Virus record (IMG/VR): IMGVR_UViG_3300036861_000061
Location: 1 to 53,611 of that record
Strand: one strand, 5' to 3'
Source: a virus
DNA length: 53,611 bases
Part shown: positions 45,937-53,484 of the stretch, piece after piece
Numbering within the stretch: position 1 is the stretch's first letter
How the letters are laid out: each line of letters starts with the position of its first letter
The notes under the pieces: model-generated
Told to the model about the DNA's origin: nothing
Seen by the model: the letters and a program-made list of their open reading frames with translations, nothing else
The model's database searches: none
Made by a program: the position numbers and the translations under genes

Positions 45937-46434
45937 TTACCAAGCTTGTATCACGTTAGGAATATTAGAAATACTAGGAATATCTTCGCCCCAAATAATC
46001 GCGTTGACCGTACTGGTACCAAACGCACCAAATGGATCAGGAAAGTCTTGGGGAGTAGTTGTTTCTTTATAGTTACCACCAGCATCGCCCTGAAAGTCGA
46101 AATTTTCAGTTGATGCGTGCATGCCCAACCAATACGTTGTGCCGGACACAATGCTAACTGATGTTCCAAGGGTAGCTTGAAACACATCAGTCCCCTGTGC
46201 AACAGTTAGATTATCAACACTTGCTACACCAAGTAATCCGGCAGGAGCACTAGCACTGTTTGCATAAATACCTAACCGAATTGCAGTTGCCGTAGGATTT
46301 GCAACTTTCGTCTGTGCTTTAATAATCACTAATTGTCCCGTGGACAATGCGACAAAATCCCATGCTGCCGTAGTACCCACCGTGACGAAGTCCCCAGTTG
46401 TCCCGGCAGACTGCCGGCCGAGAAGCACAGTCAC
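45937..46434 (-). CDS. Fibre-like protein, 165 aa, GTG start
   Basis: It has MTVLLGRQSAGTTGDFVTVG, QLVIIKAQTKVANPTATAIRLGIYANSASAPAGLLGVAS and GTTYWLGMHASTENF, a jelly-roll/CBM-like pattern common in phage carbohydrate-binding fibres. Its start lies in the 12-base repeat that also precedes the GC-rich gene upstream. Confidence 0.65.
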   Translation of the reverse strand: MTVLLGRQSAGTTGDFVTVGTTAAWDFVALSTGQLVIIKAQTKVANPTATAIRLGIYANSASAPAGLLGVASVDNLTVAQGTDVFQATLGTSVSIVSGTTYWLGMHASTENFDFQGDAGGNYKETTTPQDFPDPFGAFGTSTVNAIIWGEDIPSISNIPNVIQAW

Positions 46435-46437
46435 TCA
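46426..46437. repeat. 12-bp direct repeat, left boundary of the GC-rich gene
   Basis: CACAGTCACTCA here matches 48640-48651 exactly. The distance between copies, 2214 bases, equals the length of the GC-rich gene with its stop. Each copy holds one gene's stop and the next gene's GTG start, so recombination between them would add or remove the gene cleanly. Confidence 0.8.
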
Positions 46438-48648
46438 GGGTGCACTCAGGTCGTGGATCTGCGCGAGCTTCGCGTTCGCCGCGTTAAGCTGTGCCTGGCA
46501 ATCCCCTGTGGGCGGATCGCCGCCGACGACGAGCAGGTGCACGCTGCGCGGTCGCAACGCCACGGTCAGCGAATTGTCGGTGGCGACCGGGGCTGCCGCC
46601 ACCATCTCAAGATCGAGATGGCCGGCACCGGCGTCCATCATGTTCGAATGCTGATCGTCCACGAGGTAGTGCGTGACCGACTTCCCCGAGTACCCCGTCG
46701 GCAGCTGCACCTTCACGGACGGCGTAACGTCTTTGCGGTAGCGCAAATGCGACAGCAGGATCGACAGGCTCCCAACCGCGTCCTTCGACGCCTGCGCGAA
46801 GACGCCCGGTTGACCGACGTAGCTTGACGACACAATCGTCGGCTTGAGCATGCTCCACTGGCGAAAGACGTTGAGGTTCGCCCATGGATTCAGCCGGGAC
46901 ATCAGGCCGCTGGAATCAAAGCCGTCGAGCAGCCCGTCGGTCGCAGTCCCAAACGAGCCATCCTCCGCGACGGGACTGGTATAGACGGCGTACGCAACGC
47001 CAAGACGTTGCATTTCGATCAGGCTCGCGGCGACGAACGCTGCGTGCCAGTCATTGCGGTGATACTCGAATGTGCGCCACGGCGGAACGCCCTGGCCGTG
47101 AAAGTTGCGAATCTGCCAGCACCACTCGCCGACCGCTATGAACGGCACAGGATTCAAGCCGTACTGTGTCGCCCACTGCGTGACCTGCATCCGCGCACGG
47201 TTAAGTTCGCCGAGATTGCCAGAGTAGTAATGCCAGGAGATGAAATCCAGCGGCACGCTGTGAGTGGCGCAAAACTGGATGAGGTTCTTGACCCAGTCCG
47301 TGTTGAAGTCCGCAAAGTCCCCCGCCCCGACCTTCACGGTCGGATCGACCAGCTTGATTGCACCAACAGTCGCGACATACATGGCATGGAATTGGTCCTG
47401 TGTACCGGCCCAGCCGGAACCATCGGGCTCATTCCACACCGACCAGTAACGAACATCGTGGCCGACCTCGATGAGGGTGTGATACACGAGGTCGCGCACC
47501 ATTCGTCCCCACGCCTCATTGTCGTTCGGCGGGATGTTGCAGTAGTTCGCAAAGTCAGCGCGCGTCGTCGGCCCGGCTGGCACACCATCAAGCTGTCCAC
47601 CTGAGTAGGGCTGCACATTGCCCCCCAGTAGTGTCGGCGTTGACCCGGCGTCACCGATGGTCGCCATCCCAAGTCGCGTGTGATAATCCAACGTGCGGTC
47701 CACCACACGCCAGTCATAGGAATACGCACCACTGATGCCCGAAGTCGGGTGCGCCACATCGGGGGCGCCCGTCTTGATCGGCGTCACGCTGAGATACTTG
47801 CCGGATCGCAGGCCCGTGACGGCCTTGGTAGGGATCTGGGCCATCGTCTCGGTCGCAGGCACGGAGAGCGTCAGCAGCCCACCGAGCAGTTTCTGATTGA
47901 CAGTCGCGCCGATCGTCGTGTTCACAGTCAAGACGTTGAGATCATCGACCGTAATCGACTGGCCGGGTGTGCGCGCCTTGCGACTGAGACGTAGATCCGA
48001 CAGCGACCAGCCATCCGCGCCGGCACCATTGAATCCGAGGATCATCAGACCGGTCGTCGCGCTCGGACTCGCCATTACCGCAGGCGCACCGACGTTCGTC
48101 ACAGTGCCGACCGCCGTCCCGTTGACGTAGAGCCTCAAGACACCACCGACGAACGTGATTGCAAGGCTCACCCACTGGCCAGCAGGGATCGTCGGAGTGG
48201 GCTCATAGACGAGAACTGCGGAAACGGGTGCGGTAGCCTGATTGTGGAAGAACCGAAGCACCATCACGTTCTGATGAATGTCGAGCATCAGGGCTTCGTC
48301 GGCGGACAAGCCCAGCGAAAAGAGGTTCGCGCCAAAGGCGTTCGCCCATGACACATCGCCCTTCACGAAGAACTCAATTGTGAACTCGCGGGCGTCCAGC
48401 AAACCCTCTATCGGCATCCACAGAAACCCGTTCGGCCGCACATAGCAGTGGACGCCCCTGCGGTATTTGCCCGGCGCGTCGCGGATCTTCGAGGTCGCCT
48501 GCCACGGCGCGCCATCGGTCACCGGATCCGCCATGATCAGCCCACCGGCGCCCGGCAGCAGAAGCTTCTCCACATCGGCGTCGAACAGGTACAACGTGTC
48601 CGCCTCAACGGACTGTTGGGCAAGGGGATCCCAAACGGTCACAGTCAC
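46435..48648 (-). CDS. GC-rich GH39-like glycoside hydrolase fibre
   Basis: This 737-residue protein is clearly GC-richer than its surroundings. Residues 80-230 form a LamG-like domain (REFTIEFFVKGD, VSLAITFVGGVLRLYVNG). Residues 245-620 form a clan-A barrel: YWSVWNEP with acid/base Glu407 and FIAVGEW with nucleophile Glu508, as in GH39. A beta domain and the short helical tail CQAQLNAANAKLAQIHDL follow. It may depolymerise host glycans at adsorption. The GTG start overlaps the upstream stop. Composition and the flanking 12-bp repeats indicate recent acquisition. Confidence 0.8.
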   Translation of the reverse strand: MTVTVWDPLAQQSVEADTLYLFDADVEKLLLPGAGGLIMADPVTDGAPWQATSKIRDAPGKYRRGVHCYVRPNGFLWMPIEGLLDAREFTIEFFVKGDVSWANAFGANLFSLGLSADEALMLDIHQNVMVLRFFHNQATAPVSAVLVYEPTPTIPAGQWVSLAITFVGGVLRLYVNGTAVGTVTNVGAPAVMASPSATTGLMILGFNGAGADGWSLSDLRLSRKARTPGQSITVDDLNVLTVNTTIGATVNQKLLGGLLTLSVPATETMAQIPTKAVTGLRSGKYLSVTPIKTGAPDVAHPTSGISGAYSYDWRVVDRTLDYHTRLGMATIGDAGSTPTLLGGNVQPYSGGQLDGVPAGPTTRADFANYCNIPPNDNEAWGRMVRDLVYHTLIEVGHDVRYWSVWNEPDGSGWAGTQDQFHAMYVATVGAIKLVDPTVKVGAGDFADFNTDWVKNLIQFCATHSVPLDFISWHYYSGNLGELNRARMQVTQWATQYGLNPVPFIAVGEWCWQIRNFHGQGVPPWRTFEYHRNDWHAAFVAASLIEMQRLGVAYAVYTSPVAEDGSFGTATDGLLDGFDSSGLMSRLNPWANLNVFRQWSMLKPTIVSSSYVGQPGVFAQASKDAVGSLSILLSHLRYRKDVTPSVKVQLPTGYSGKSVTHYLVDDQHSNMMDAGAGHLDLEMVAAAPVATDNSLTVALRPRSVHLLVVGGDPPTGDCQAQLNAANAKLAQIHDLSAP

Positions 48649-48651
48649 TCA
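48640..48651. repeat. 12-bp direct repeat, right boundary of the GC-rich gene
   Basis: Exact copy of the repeat at 46426-46437. It contains the stop of the gene at 48645 and the GTG start of the GC-rich gene. Confidence 0.8.
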
Positions 48652-49082
48652 TCCCACGCAATATAAAAGTCGCAAATTTGTCCAGTACCAGTAGGAGTAA
48701 CTATCACGACACCGGACGTTGTTGCATTTTCTAGGATGAACTCACCAGGACCCCACGTCCAGATAACGCCAGAACCGACAGCCGCTCCTAAAGAAGCCTG
48801 CTTGTCGAGAACGGCGTTAATAGTTGCATCTACTGTATGAGTCTGGGCTCCTGTCGCCACAGCCACCTTAGAAAAGTCAGATTCAGGAACAGGAGTTATC
48901 GCTGCTCCCTTAGTCCCGGTAGCACTTGCACGTCCTACTCCAATAGCAAGTGCTGTTGAGGTTGTATTGAATATTCCAATTTCACGTATCTGCGGTCTAA
49001 CGGCAGCAGTCGCGTAAACAGAGGGTCCACGCGCTGCGGTTGGAACAGCAGCCATACGTCCTGATATTGCAAATCTAGCCAT
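48645..49082 (-). CDS. Fibre/decoration-like protein, 145 aa
   Basis: It has MARFAISGRMAAVPTAARGPSVYATAAVRPQIREIGIFNTTSTALAIGVGRAS and VDATINAVLDKQASLGAAVGSGVIWTWGPGEFILENATTSG, a beta-sandwich pattern seen in small phage tail proteins. Its stop overlaps the start of the GC-rich GH39 gene, pointing to translational coupling. Confidence 0.6.
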   Translation of the reverse strand: MARFAISGRMAAVPTAARGPSVYATAAVRPQIREIGIFNTTSTALAIGVGRASATGTKGAAITPVPESDFSKVAVATGAQTHTVDATINAVLDKQASLGAAVGSGVIWTWGPGEFILENATTSGVVIVTPTGTGQICDFYIAWDE

Positions 49083-49085
49083 GTC

Positions 49086-49430
49086 TCACACGTATGCCCA
49101 CAGGACGAATCCTGTCACGGCGGTAGTAGTTGCACCAGTTGTCATTGTCAATCCCTCACCAATCTTAGTAACCCATATTGGAAAACCACTATCGGGAAAT
49201 ACCGGCATAGAAGTAGAGGCTCCCGGCACCATAGTAGGACTTATTGCTGTCCCGGCGCCGGCAGGTTTCGAATTGAAGGTGATACCACCAGCAGCAGTTC
49301 CTTGCACTAACAAGAAGCCCAACACAGCGACCTTCTTGTCAGTTAATGATCCAGTACCGGCAGCAACGAGGGAGGAATCTGTGGTGGCAGTAGCAACGTT
49401 AACGTTAGCTGTTTGTATTGAGTATCCCAT
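49086..49430 (-). CDS. Small beta-rich structural protein, 114 aa
   Basis: MGYSIQTANVNVATATTDSSL... has KKVAVLGFLLVQGTAAGGITFNS and GFPIWVTKIGEGLTMTTGATTTAVTGFVLWAYV, a trimer-like jelly-roll pattern typical of phage capsid-fibre or decoration proteins. It overlaps the next gene by one base. Confidence 0.6.
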   Translation of the reverse strand: MGYSIQTANVNVATATTDSSLVAAGTGSLTDKKVAVLGFLLVQGTAAGGITFNSKPAGAGTAISPTMVPGASTSMPVFPDSGFPIWVTKIGEGLTMTTGATTTAVTGFVLWAYV

Positions 49431-49798
49431 TATTCTTTCTTGAGTTTCTCTATCTCACGCTCAAAGAAGGACCATTTTCCCCGCGCTACTTTGAGTTCGT
49501 GTTCTAATTTAGCGATTTCTTCGTCTTTATCTCCCACGAACTCCATTCCTACTAGGCGCCCAACGTTGATGGCACACTGTTCACAAAGATGAACATCATC
49601 TACAGTAATCAGTAACCCATTAACCTCTTCCACTCCTCCATCGTAAGTGGCTGCTAAATCAATCCATCTTTGAGGATTCATATATTGCTGTCTACAGGAA
49701 GTACAAAAAGCATAGAAAGGAGGTTCAGGTTGCTGTATGAGACGTATATTGCCAACTGATCCTTCCTTAAATCTAGGATTATATTTAATATCAGGCAT
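49430..49798 (-). CDS. Zinc-ribbon protein with C-terminal coiled coil, 122 aa
   Basis: Taken from the ATG at 49798 (a longer in-frame start exists). FCTSCRQQY and HLCEQCAINVG provide two CxxC pairs around VEEVNGLLITVDDV, and the C-terminal 45 residues form a charged coiled coil (EEIAKLEHELKVARGKWSFFEREIEKLKK). A role in assembly or regulation of late genes is possible; no family is recognised. Confidence 0.6.
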   Translation of the reverse strand: MPDIKYNPRFKEGSVGNIRLIQQPEPPFYAFCTSCRQQYMNPQRWIDLAATYDGGVEEVNGLLITVDDVHLCEQCAINVGRLVGMEFVGDKDEEIAKLEHELKVARGKWSFFEREIEKLKKE

Positions 49799-50087
49799 TA
49801 GATCCTGCCAGTACTTCCGTTCTAAGTCCACCTTGGTAGATACTAATAGTCATCATATCGTTAGACCAACCCGGTTGAGGTTTGTGGTCAGGATTAGCAT
49901 GTCCACTAAACGTTAAGCCAAAGTAGTATTTATTGGGATCACCAAGACAACCACTCTCGATCATATCGACAGCACAAATCTTAGCTTCCTCGAATTCTTT
50001 TAGACATTCATTAGTAGCAGCATTCTTATGTGCTAAAGATGGTATATCTTCTACTGCTACGTTACTAAAAAATTCACTCCAACTCAT
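49791..50087 (-). CDS. Hypothetical protein, 98 aa
   Basis: It has MSWSEFFSNVAVEDIPSLAH, KEFEEAKICAVDMIESGCLG, YYFGLTFSGHANPDHKPQPGWSNDMMTISIYQ. The GHANPDHKP loop with two histidines and an aspartate is conspicuous. It overlaps the tiny ORF upstream by one base (TAATG). No family is recognised. Confidence 0.6.
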   Translation of the reverse strand: MSWSEFFSNVAVEDIPSLAHKNAATNECLKEFEEAKICAVDMIESGCLGDPNKYYFGLTFSGHANPDHKPQPGWSNDMMTISIYQGGLRTEVLAGSNA

Positions 50088-50146
50088 TACTCGTACCTCG
50101 CAATGTCAATTGCGTTCACAAACAAGTTTGTAAACTTATAGCTCAT
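50087..50146 (-). CDS. Micro-ORF, 19 aa
   Basis: MSYKFTNLFVNAIDIARYE follows GGGAG and ends in TAATG shared with the next gene. It probably couples translation. A second possible 22-codon ORF (MVVRVSGVYHITILNLGVDD...) lies just upstream. Both are low confidence. Confidence 0.4.
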   Translation of the reverse strand: MSYKFTNLFVNAIDIARYE

Positions 50147-50225
50147 CGTCTACTCCCAAATTTAATATAGTAATATGATAAACACCACTTACACGTACAA
50201 CCATGTTTGAAGTGTTTACAAGGTT

Positions 50226-51719
50226 TCAATACAAAAAGGCCGGTTTGGCTTGTCGCTTCCCCCGTCTGCGATCTTTCCATGCGGCTAGGTCCGCTCCTGT
50301 CAAAGGTTCATCAGTTAATGGATTAATAGGAGTATCAACCTTCTCCGCAGGAGTCAAGTAAGGACGTGCCATCACGACATATCTCAAGGCATCAAGCAAG
50401 TGATCGTCCCTTTTGACTGGTGCTTCCTTAGGATCGTTTTCAGACCCTCTAGGAGGTTTGCTCCATCTATATTTTCTAAACTCGTCAATGGTATTAACAC
50501 AATTGGCCATGACGTAGAGCTTTTTGTGCTCAAGACGCACAGCAACTCTATTAATTCCGGCTCGTACGTCATTTTGTCCTGGGAAGGCTGTGATCCCATA
50601 ATCGTGATATTCTTGTTGCAATGACCGGCCCGTATTATGTTGTACATTTCTAGCGCTCGGATCAATAATATACCACTTAGGACGAATGTTCTTTACCGCG
50701 CAGTAAACCTTTATCTCATGGCAGACTTCCGCAACAGTTTTTCCTTGAGCACAAATCTCATGAAAAACAACAAGACTGTCATCAGGAGTATGCATGATGA
50801 ACAGAACAGCCGCCATGTTGCGGATACCAGGGTCGATTCCGACGTAGACGGTGTTAACGAGATTGTGTACGTCTTGTTCGGGGATGACGTGATCGAAGTG
50901 GGGGTATACGAGCCCGTGTAAGGCGATGAAACGACCAGTCTTTCTCGCTTCCCTTTCTTCAGGAGAGTATTCAGCAAGCGCTTCCTTCTTGGCAGTCTCG
51001 TTGATGTAGGGGTTATCGTCCATGTCAACGAGTTGGACGAAACAGTGGGTAAGTTGGTGTTTGGTATATGGTACATAATACTTATCATACATCCATGACA
51101 TACCATGAACAGGAGTCATCGAGATGATAATGTCCCCGTTATTGTCGATGATTCTAGCTCTATTCTCTTTATAGATATCCTCGGGCGGCTCTTCATCGAA
51201 ATGTACGCGATCCAAAGATGCGCCACCGTGGTTAAAGGCCGCCTGCTCGTAAGTTTTAAACTGACATATGGAACCATTTTTAAACCGTAATGTACGACGC
51301 TCACGGTTATATGCAGTCTTCCAGGTCCCACCGTCCAACTGTGCAGGTGGAATCCACCGCTTGAGCTCTTCATATACAACCAATTCTATTTGATCGAAGT
51401 CCATTGCCACAATGCGCCATCTATAAGGTGGCGTTTTGTGTTTGTAAGGAAGAAGATGTTCAGGAATCACATCTTCATCACAAGCTTGAATAATGTCATC
51501 CACACAACAAGTAATAGTCTTTCCAGCCCTGTTGCCTCCCAAGAACCATTTCCAATGCTTTTTAGATAACAAGAAGTCATGTTGCTTTGGGTAAGGATGA
51601 AAAAACAATAAAGGATTAGCTTCAGCACCCTGAATAATAGAATACAGATCATCGAGAAGTTGCTCACGCTTCTCTGGTTTCATTTTCTGTATTTTTTTCC
51701 AGTCGATTAGATATGCCAT
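50226..51719 (-). CDS. terL: Terminase large subunit (ATPase and nuclease)
   Basis: This 497-residue protein has Walker A GGNRAGKT at 61-68, Walker B in LDRVHFDEEPPED, and the coupling motif ISMTPVHG. The nuclease domain starts YVGIDPG and has later acidic residues (VKRDDHLLDALRYVV). It drives DNA packaging through the portal and cuts concatemers. SD is GGAAG. It is the first large gene of the leftward arm, with the portal some 10 kb away because the fibre cassettes lie between. Confidence 0.95.
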   Translation of the reverse strand: MAYLIDWKKIQKMKPEKREQLLDDLYSIIQGAEANPLLFFHPYPKQHDFLLSKKHWKWFLGGNRAGKTITCCVDDIIQACDEDVIPEHLLPYKHKTPPYRWRIVAMDFDQIELVVYEELKRWIPPAQLDGGTWKTAYNRERRTLRFKNGSICQFKTYEQAAFNHGGASLDRVHFDEEPPEDIYKENRARIIDNNGDIIISMTPVHGMSWMYDKYYVPYTKHQLTHCFVQLVDMDDNPYINETAKKEALAEYSPEEREARKTGRFIALHGLVYPHFDHVIPEQDVHNLVNTVYVGIDPGIRNMAAVLFIMHTPDDSLVVFHEICAQGKTVAEVCHEIKVYCAVKNIRPKWYIIDPSARNVQHNTGRSLQQEYHDYGITAFPGQNDVRAGINRVAVRLEHKKLYVMANCVNTIDEFRKYRWSKPPRGSENDPKEAPVKRDDHLLDALRYVVMARPYLTPAEKVDTPINPLTDEPLTGADLAAWKDRRRGKRQAKPAFLY

Positions 51720-51858
51720 GTTTTTTCTTCCAGCCGAGAGCGTTAAAGACGTCCTCCTGATTCAGCCCATAATTACAACAAATTATAAAGATTGAGTAGG
51801 ACCATCCATACGTTTGTCTGTAACGTCTGTAATGTTTTCTAATAATTGGATCACGCAT
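51664..51858 (-). CDS. Small protein ahead of terminase, 64 aa
   Basis: MRDPIIRKHYRRYRQTYGWS... has NYGLNQEDVFNALGWKKKHGISNR, an HTH-like stretch. It overlaps terL by 56 bases in another frame. It is a possible (very short) small-terminase-type or regulatory protein, but this is weak. Confidence 0.45.
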   Translation of the reverse strand: MRDPIIRKHYRRYRQTYGWSYSIFIICCNYGLNQEDVFNALGWKKKHGISNRLEKNTENETREA

Positions 51859-52043
51859 AAGTAATCCGAAATCTTTAGGCGGCGATCTAAATCTTCATTA
51901 ATTTCATCCATATTCTGAAGAAAGTGTATATCATACTCATATAGAAGTCTTATTTTGTAGTCTATATTCTTTATTTGTGTTTTTAGACTATCTTCGATAT
52001 TAAGGGTATTACATACATATACACCACAAATGGTAAATCCCAT
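51783..52043 (-). CDS. Hypothetical helical protein, 86 aa
   Basis: The ATG at 52043 has GGAG six bases upstream and opens the leftward arm. MGFTICGVYVCNTLNIEDSL... continues as a helical coiled region (IKNIDYKIRLLYEYDIHFLQNMDEINEDLDRRLK). No family is recognised. It overlaps the next gene by 76 bases. Confidence 0.55.
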   Translation of the reverse strand: MGFTICGVYVCNTLNIEDSLKTQIKNIDYKIRLLYEYDIHFLQNMDEINEDLDRRLKISDYLCVIQLLENITDVTDKRMDGPTQSL

Positions 52044-52133
52044 AATGTACTCCGAAACATTTTATGAGATGGGACTCCGGGTAGGTGTTCTATATAAAAT
52101 AGGCCCCCTACATGAAGTAGAATAATGCAGATA

Positions 52134-52170
52134 AGGTACCGCAAACTTAGGTACCTGATAATTAGGTACA
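52134..52170. repeat. GTAC dyads, 15-bp period, three copies (leftward side)
   Basis: AGGTAC begins at 52134, 52149 and 52164, an exact 15-bp spacing, with differing bases between. AGGTACCT is palindromic. The array lies about 90 bases upstream of the first leftward gene and may be operator or iteron-type sites for a dimeric protein. Confidence 0.65.
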
Positions 52171-52328
52171 TTATCTTCCCCCCCCCATACCTTATACCAC
52201 TTCAACCTTCTTATACTGGATATTCCAAGTGCTAGACCATCTCTTATAAGACTATATCAATATAGTACCTTACACCTAGTGAACTACTTAGTAATCTAGT
52301 AATCATATCATCTTACTACTATAGGTTA

Positions 52329-52395
52329 TAGTACTCCTATTGATAGTACTTATCATAGTGGTACTACTCATCCTAGTACTTATGATAGTAGTACT
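52329..52395. repeat. GTAC dyads, 15-bp period, five copies (rightward side)
   Basis: T(A/G)GTACT begins at 52329, 52344, 52359, 52374 and 52389, with a near match (TAGTAGT) at 52404. The intervals are exactly 15 bases. Two larger 22-bp units (52344 and 52374) are almost identical. The array sits inside the AT-rich half of the divergent intergenic region; replication iterons or regulator sites are the likely meanings. Confidence 0.7.
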
Positions 52396-52402
52396 TTCCC
52401 GA

Positions 52403-52745
52403 GTAGTAGTTAAGCTGGTGTGCTTAGGACTACTCGGTGTCGTCCCCTCCTGACCCTCTTGAAAAGAGCACTAAGGGAAGGAGATTCCCTAGATCGTTCC
52501 GCCGCGAGACGGTTCTAACTCCCAACCAATAGTAGGGTTGCGTATGTCATAGCTCTTACACCTTGCCAGGTACTACTTGACTTCGATCACACCGTGTGAG
52601 ACCATGCTTCTTACAGACACCACCGAAGGAGCCTGAATCCCTGTAGCTGGGCCAGACCTAGCGCTGACGACATAGAGGAACCGACGACTAGACGTAGGCC
52701 GTCCTAGGGAGAATCACTCCCCTGGATCTGTGCGCCCGCGCCTGG
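52403..52745 (+). ncRNA. Candidate large structured non-coding RNA / control region
   Basis: The 763-base gene-free region 52044-52806 changes from AT-rich to a GC-richer segment of about 340 bases with at least seven local hairpins. Examples are CGAGTAGT/ACTACTCG enclosing TAAGC/GCTTA, CTCTT/AAGAG, AGGGAA/TTCCCT, CAACC/GGTTG, CACAC/GTGTG and GGGAG/CTCCC. No ORF with a ribosome site fits. Strand is inferred from the downstream genes. It might be a long phage RNA of the GOLLD/ROOL kind, a leader or an origin; I could not match it to a known family. Confidence 0.5.
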
Positions 52746-52806
52746 GGTGTCAACTAGGACTGTAGAAGCCTCGCCCTCTGAACCGGGCACTCGGGAAGGA
52801 TGTAAG

Positions 52807-52947
52807 ATGCTTGCTACTTCAGGAATTCATGTGTTCATCCAACTGATGGGCGTATGGGCTTGCATTTTCGGCTTTGTCGGTGTGCTTTGGTTTGCCGCCG
52901 CGAAGTCTGCTCAACCATCGCGTAAGGATGGGGAGAATCGTGAGTGA
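52807..52947 (+). CDS. Single-span membrane protein, 46 aa
   Basis: The ATG at 52807 has GGGAAGGA six bases upstream and was chosen over an upstream in-frame ATG at 52747 that lacks a site and lies in the structured region. Residues 8-32 (HVFIQLMGVWACIFGFVGVLWFAAA) form a membrane helix; the tail is charged. It is the first gene of the rightward arm. Confidence 0.6.
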   Translation: MLATSGIHVFIQLMGVWACIFGFVGVLWFAAAKSAQPSRKDGENRE

Positions 52948-53188
52948 ACTCTTCTACATCCAGTCTTACATGTTCACTTGCGAGCCTAGAGACATCTCCA
53001 ATCTGGAAGGGTCCTGCATCATTGAGGACCGTTTTGGAAAGAGGTGCGCTCGATTGAGTGATCGAACTGTTAGGGATGGAATAACCCAAAGTAAGCTCAC
53101 TACAATAGAACATGCCGTCAGTGACGTGAACACATCGCTAGAAGCGCTTGGGCTGGACATTTGTCTAGTGATCGAGCGCTACGTTTGA
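52940..53188 (+). CDS. Hypothetical protein, 82 aa, GTG start
   Basis: A GTG after AAGGATGGGGAG overlaps the previous stop. The product VSELFYIQSYMFTCEPRDIS... continues with RTVRDGITQSKLTTIEHAVSDVNTSLEALGLDICLVIERYV, mixed alpha/beta with three cysteines. Its stop codon lies inside the conserved 5' end of the following RNA leader. Confidence 0.6.
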   Translation: MSELFYIQSYMFTCEPRDISNLEGSCIIEDRFGKRCARLSDRTVRDGITQSKLTTIEHAVSDVNTSLEALGLDICLVIERYV

Positions 53189-53259
53189 TAGATACGGCTA
53201 GCTTGGTCAATGCGCGAAAGCGGGAACTACCAAGCTAGCTGTATGTGTCATCCATCTAA
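53183..53259 (+). ncRNA. Repeated long-hairpin leader RNA, copy 1
   Basis: GTTTGATAGATACGG, then GCTAGCTTGGT (53197-53207) pairing perfectly with ACCAAGCTAGC (53229-53239), then TGTATGTGTCATCCATCTAA. The stem extends outward through ATACG/TGTAT. The loop contains CGC-GAAA-GCG, a GNRA tetraloop hairpin. Compared with copy 2 at the genome join, the stem changes sequence but still pairs. It ends at the AAGGAG of the next gene, so it could control translation initiation. Confidence 0.65.
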
Positions 53260-53269
53260 GGAGAGTCAA

Positions 53270-53464
53270 ATGTTCAAGTCGGGAGATAGGGTCCTCTATC
53301 GAGACGACATCAGCCTTCCCGCAGGAACAGTCATCCACATCAATCACTACAACGATGGATCGCTCGACGATTACTACGTCGAATGGGACGACCACAAAGA
53401 GGATGACTTGTACCTCGCCGGTCAGCTTATGCCCGATGGTCCAAGCCTAGGACTCACCTGCTGA
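53270..53464 (+). CDS. Small barrel-like protein, 64 aa
   Basis: The ATG at 53270 has AAGGAG within the end of the RNA leader. MFKSGDRVLYRDDISLPAGTVIHI, then DDYYVEWDDHKEDDLYLAGQL resembles SH3-like/Tudor-like barrels (GDRVxY...GTVxxI...YxVxWDD) that are common in small phage proteins. Function is unknown; this is probably a protein- or nucleic-acid-contact module. Confidence 0.65.
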   Translation: MFKSGDRVLYRDDISLPAGTVIHINHYNDGSLDDYYVEWDDHKEDDLYLAGQLMPDGPSLGLTC

Positions 53465-53484
53465 GTGTAGTAACCCGGTCTAAT

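Noticed and set aside
46333-46827. Long + strand ORFs in the GC-rich gene (also 47008-47604)
   Set aside because: High GC makes stop codons rare; the translations are Arg/His-rich and the minus frame encodes a clear GH39-like enzyme.
51983-52171. 62-codon minus ORF in the divergent region
   Set aside because: It overlaps a better ORF at 51783-52043, has no ribosome site, and covers the periodic GTAC array.
52329-52395. CRISPR array
   Set aside because: The repeats are seven bases at 15-bp spacing, far too short for CRISPR repeats and spacers.
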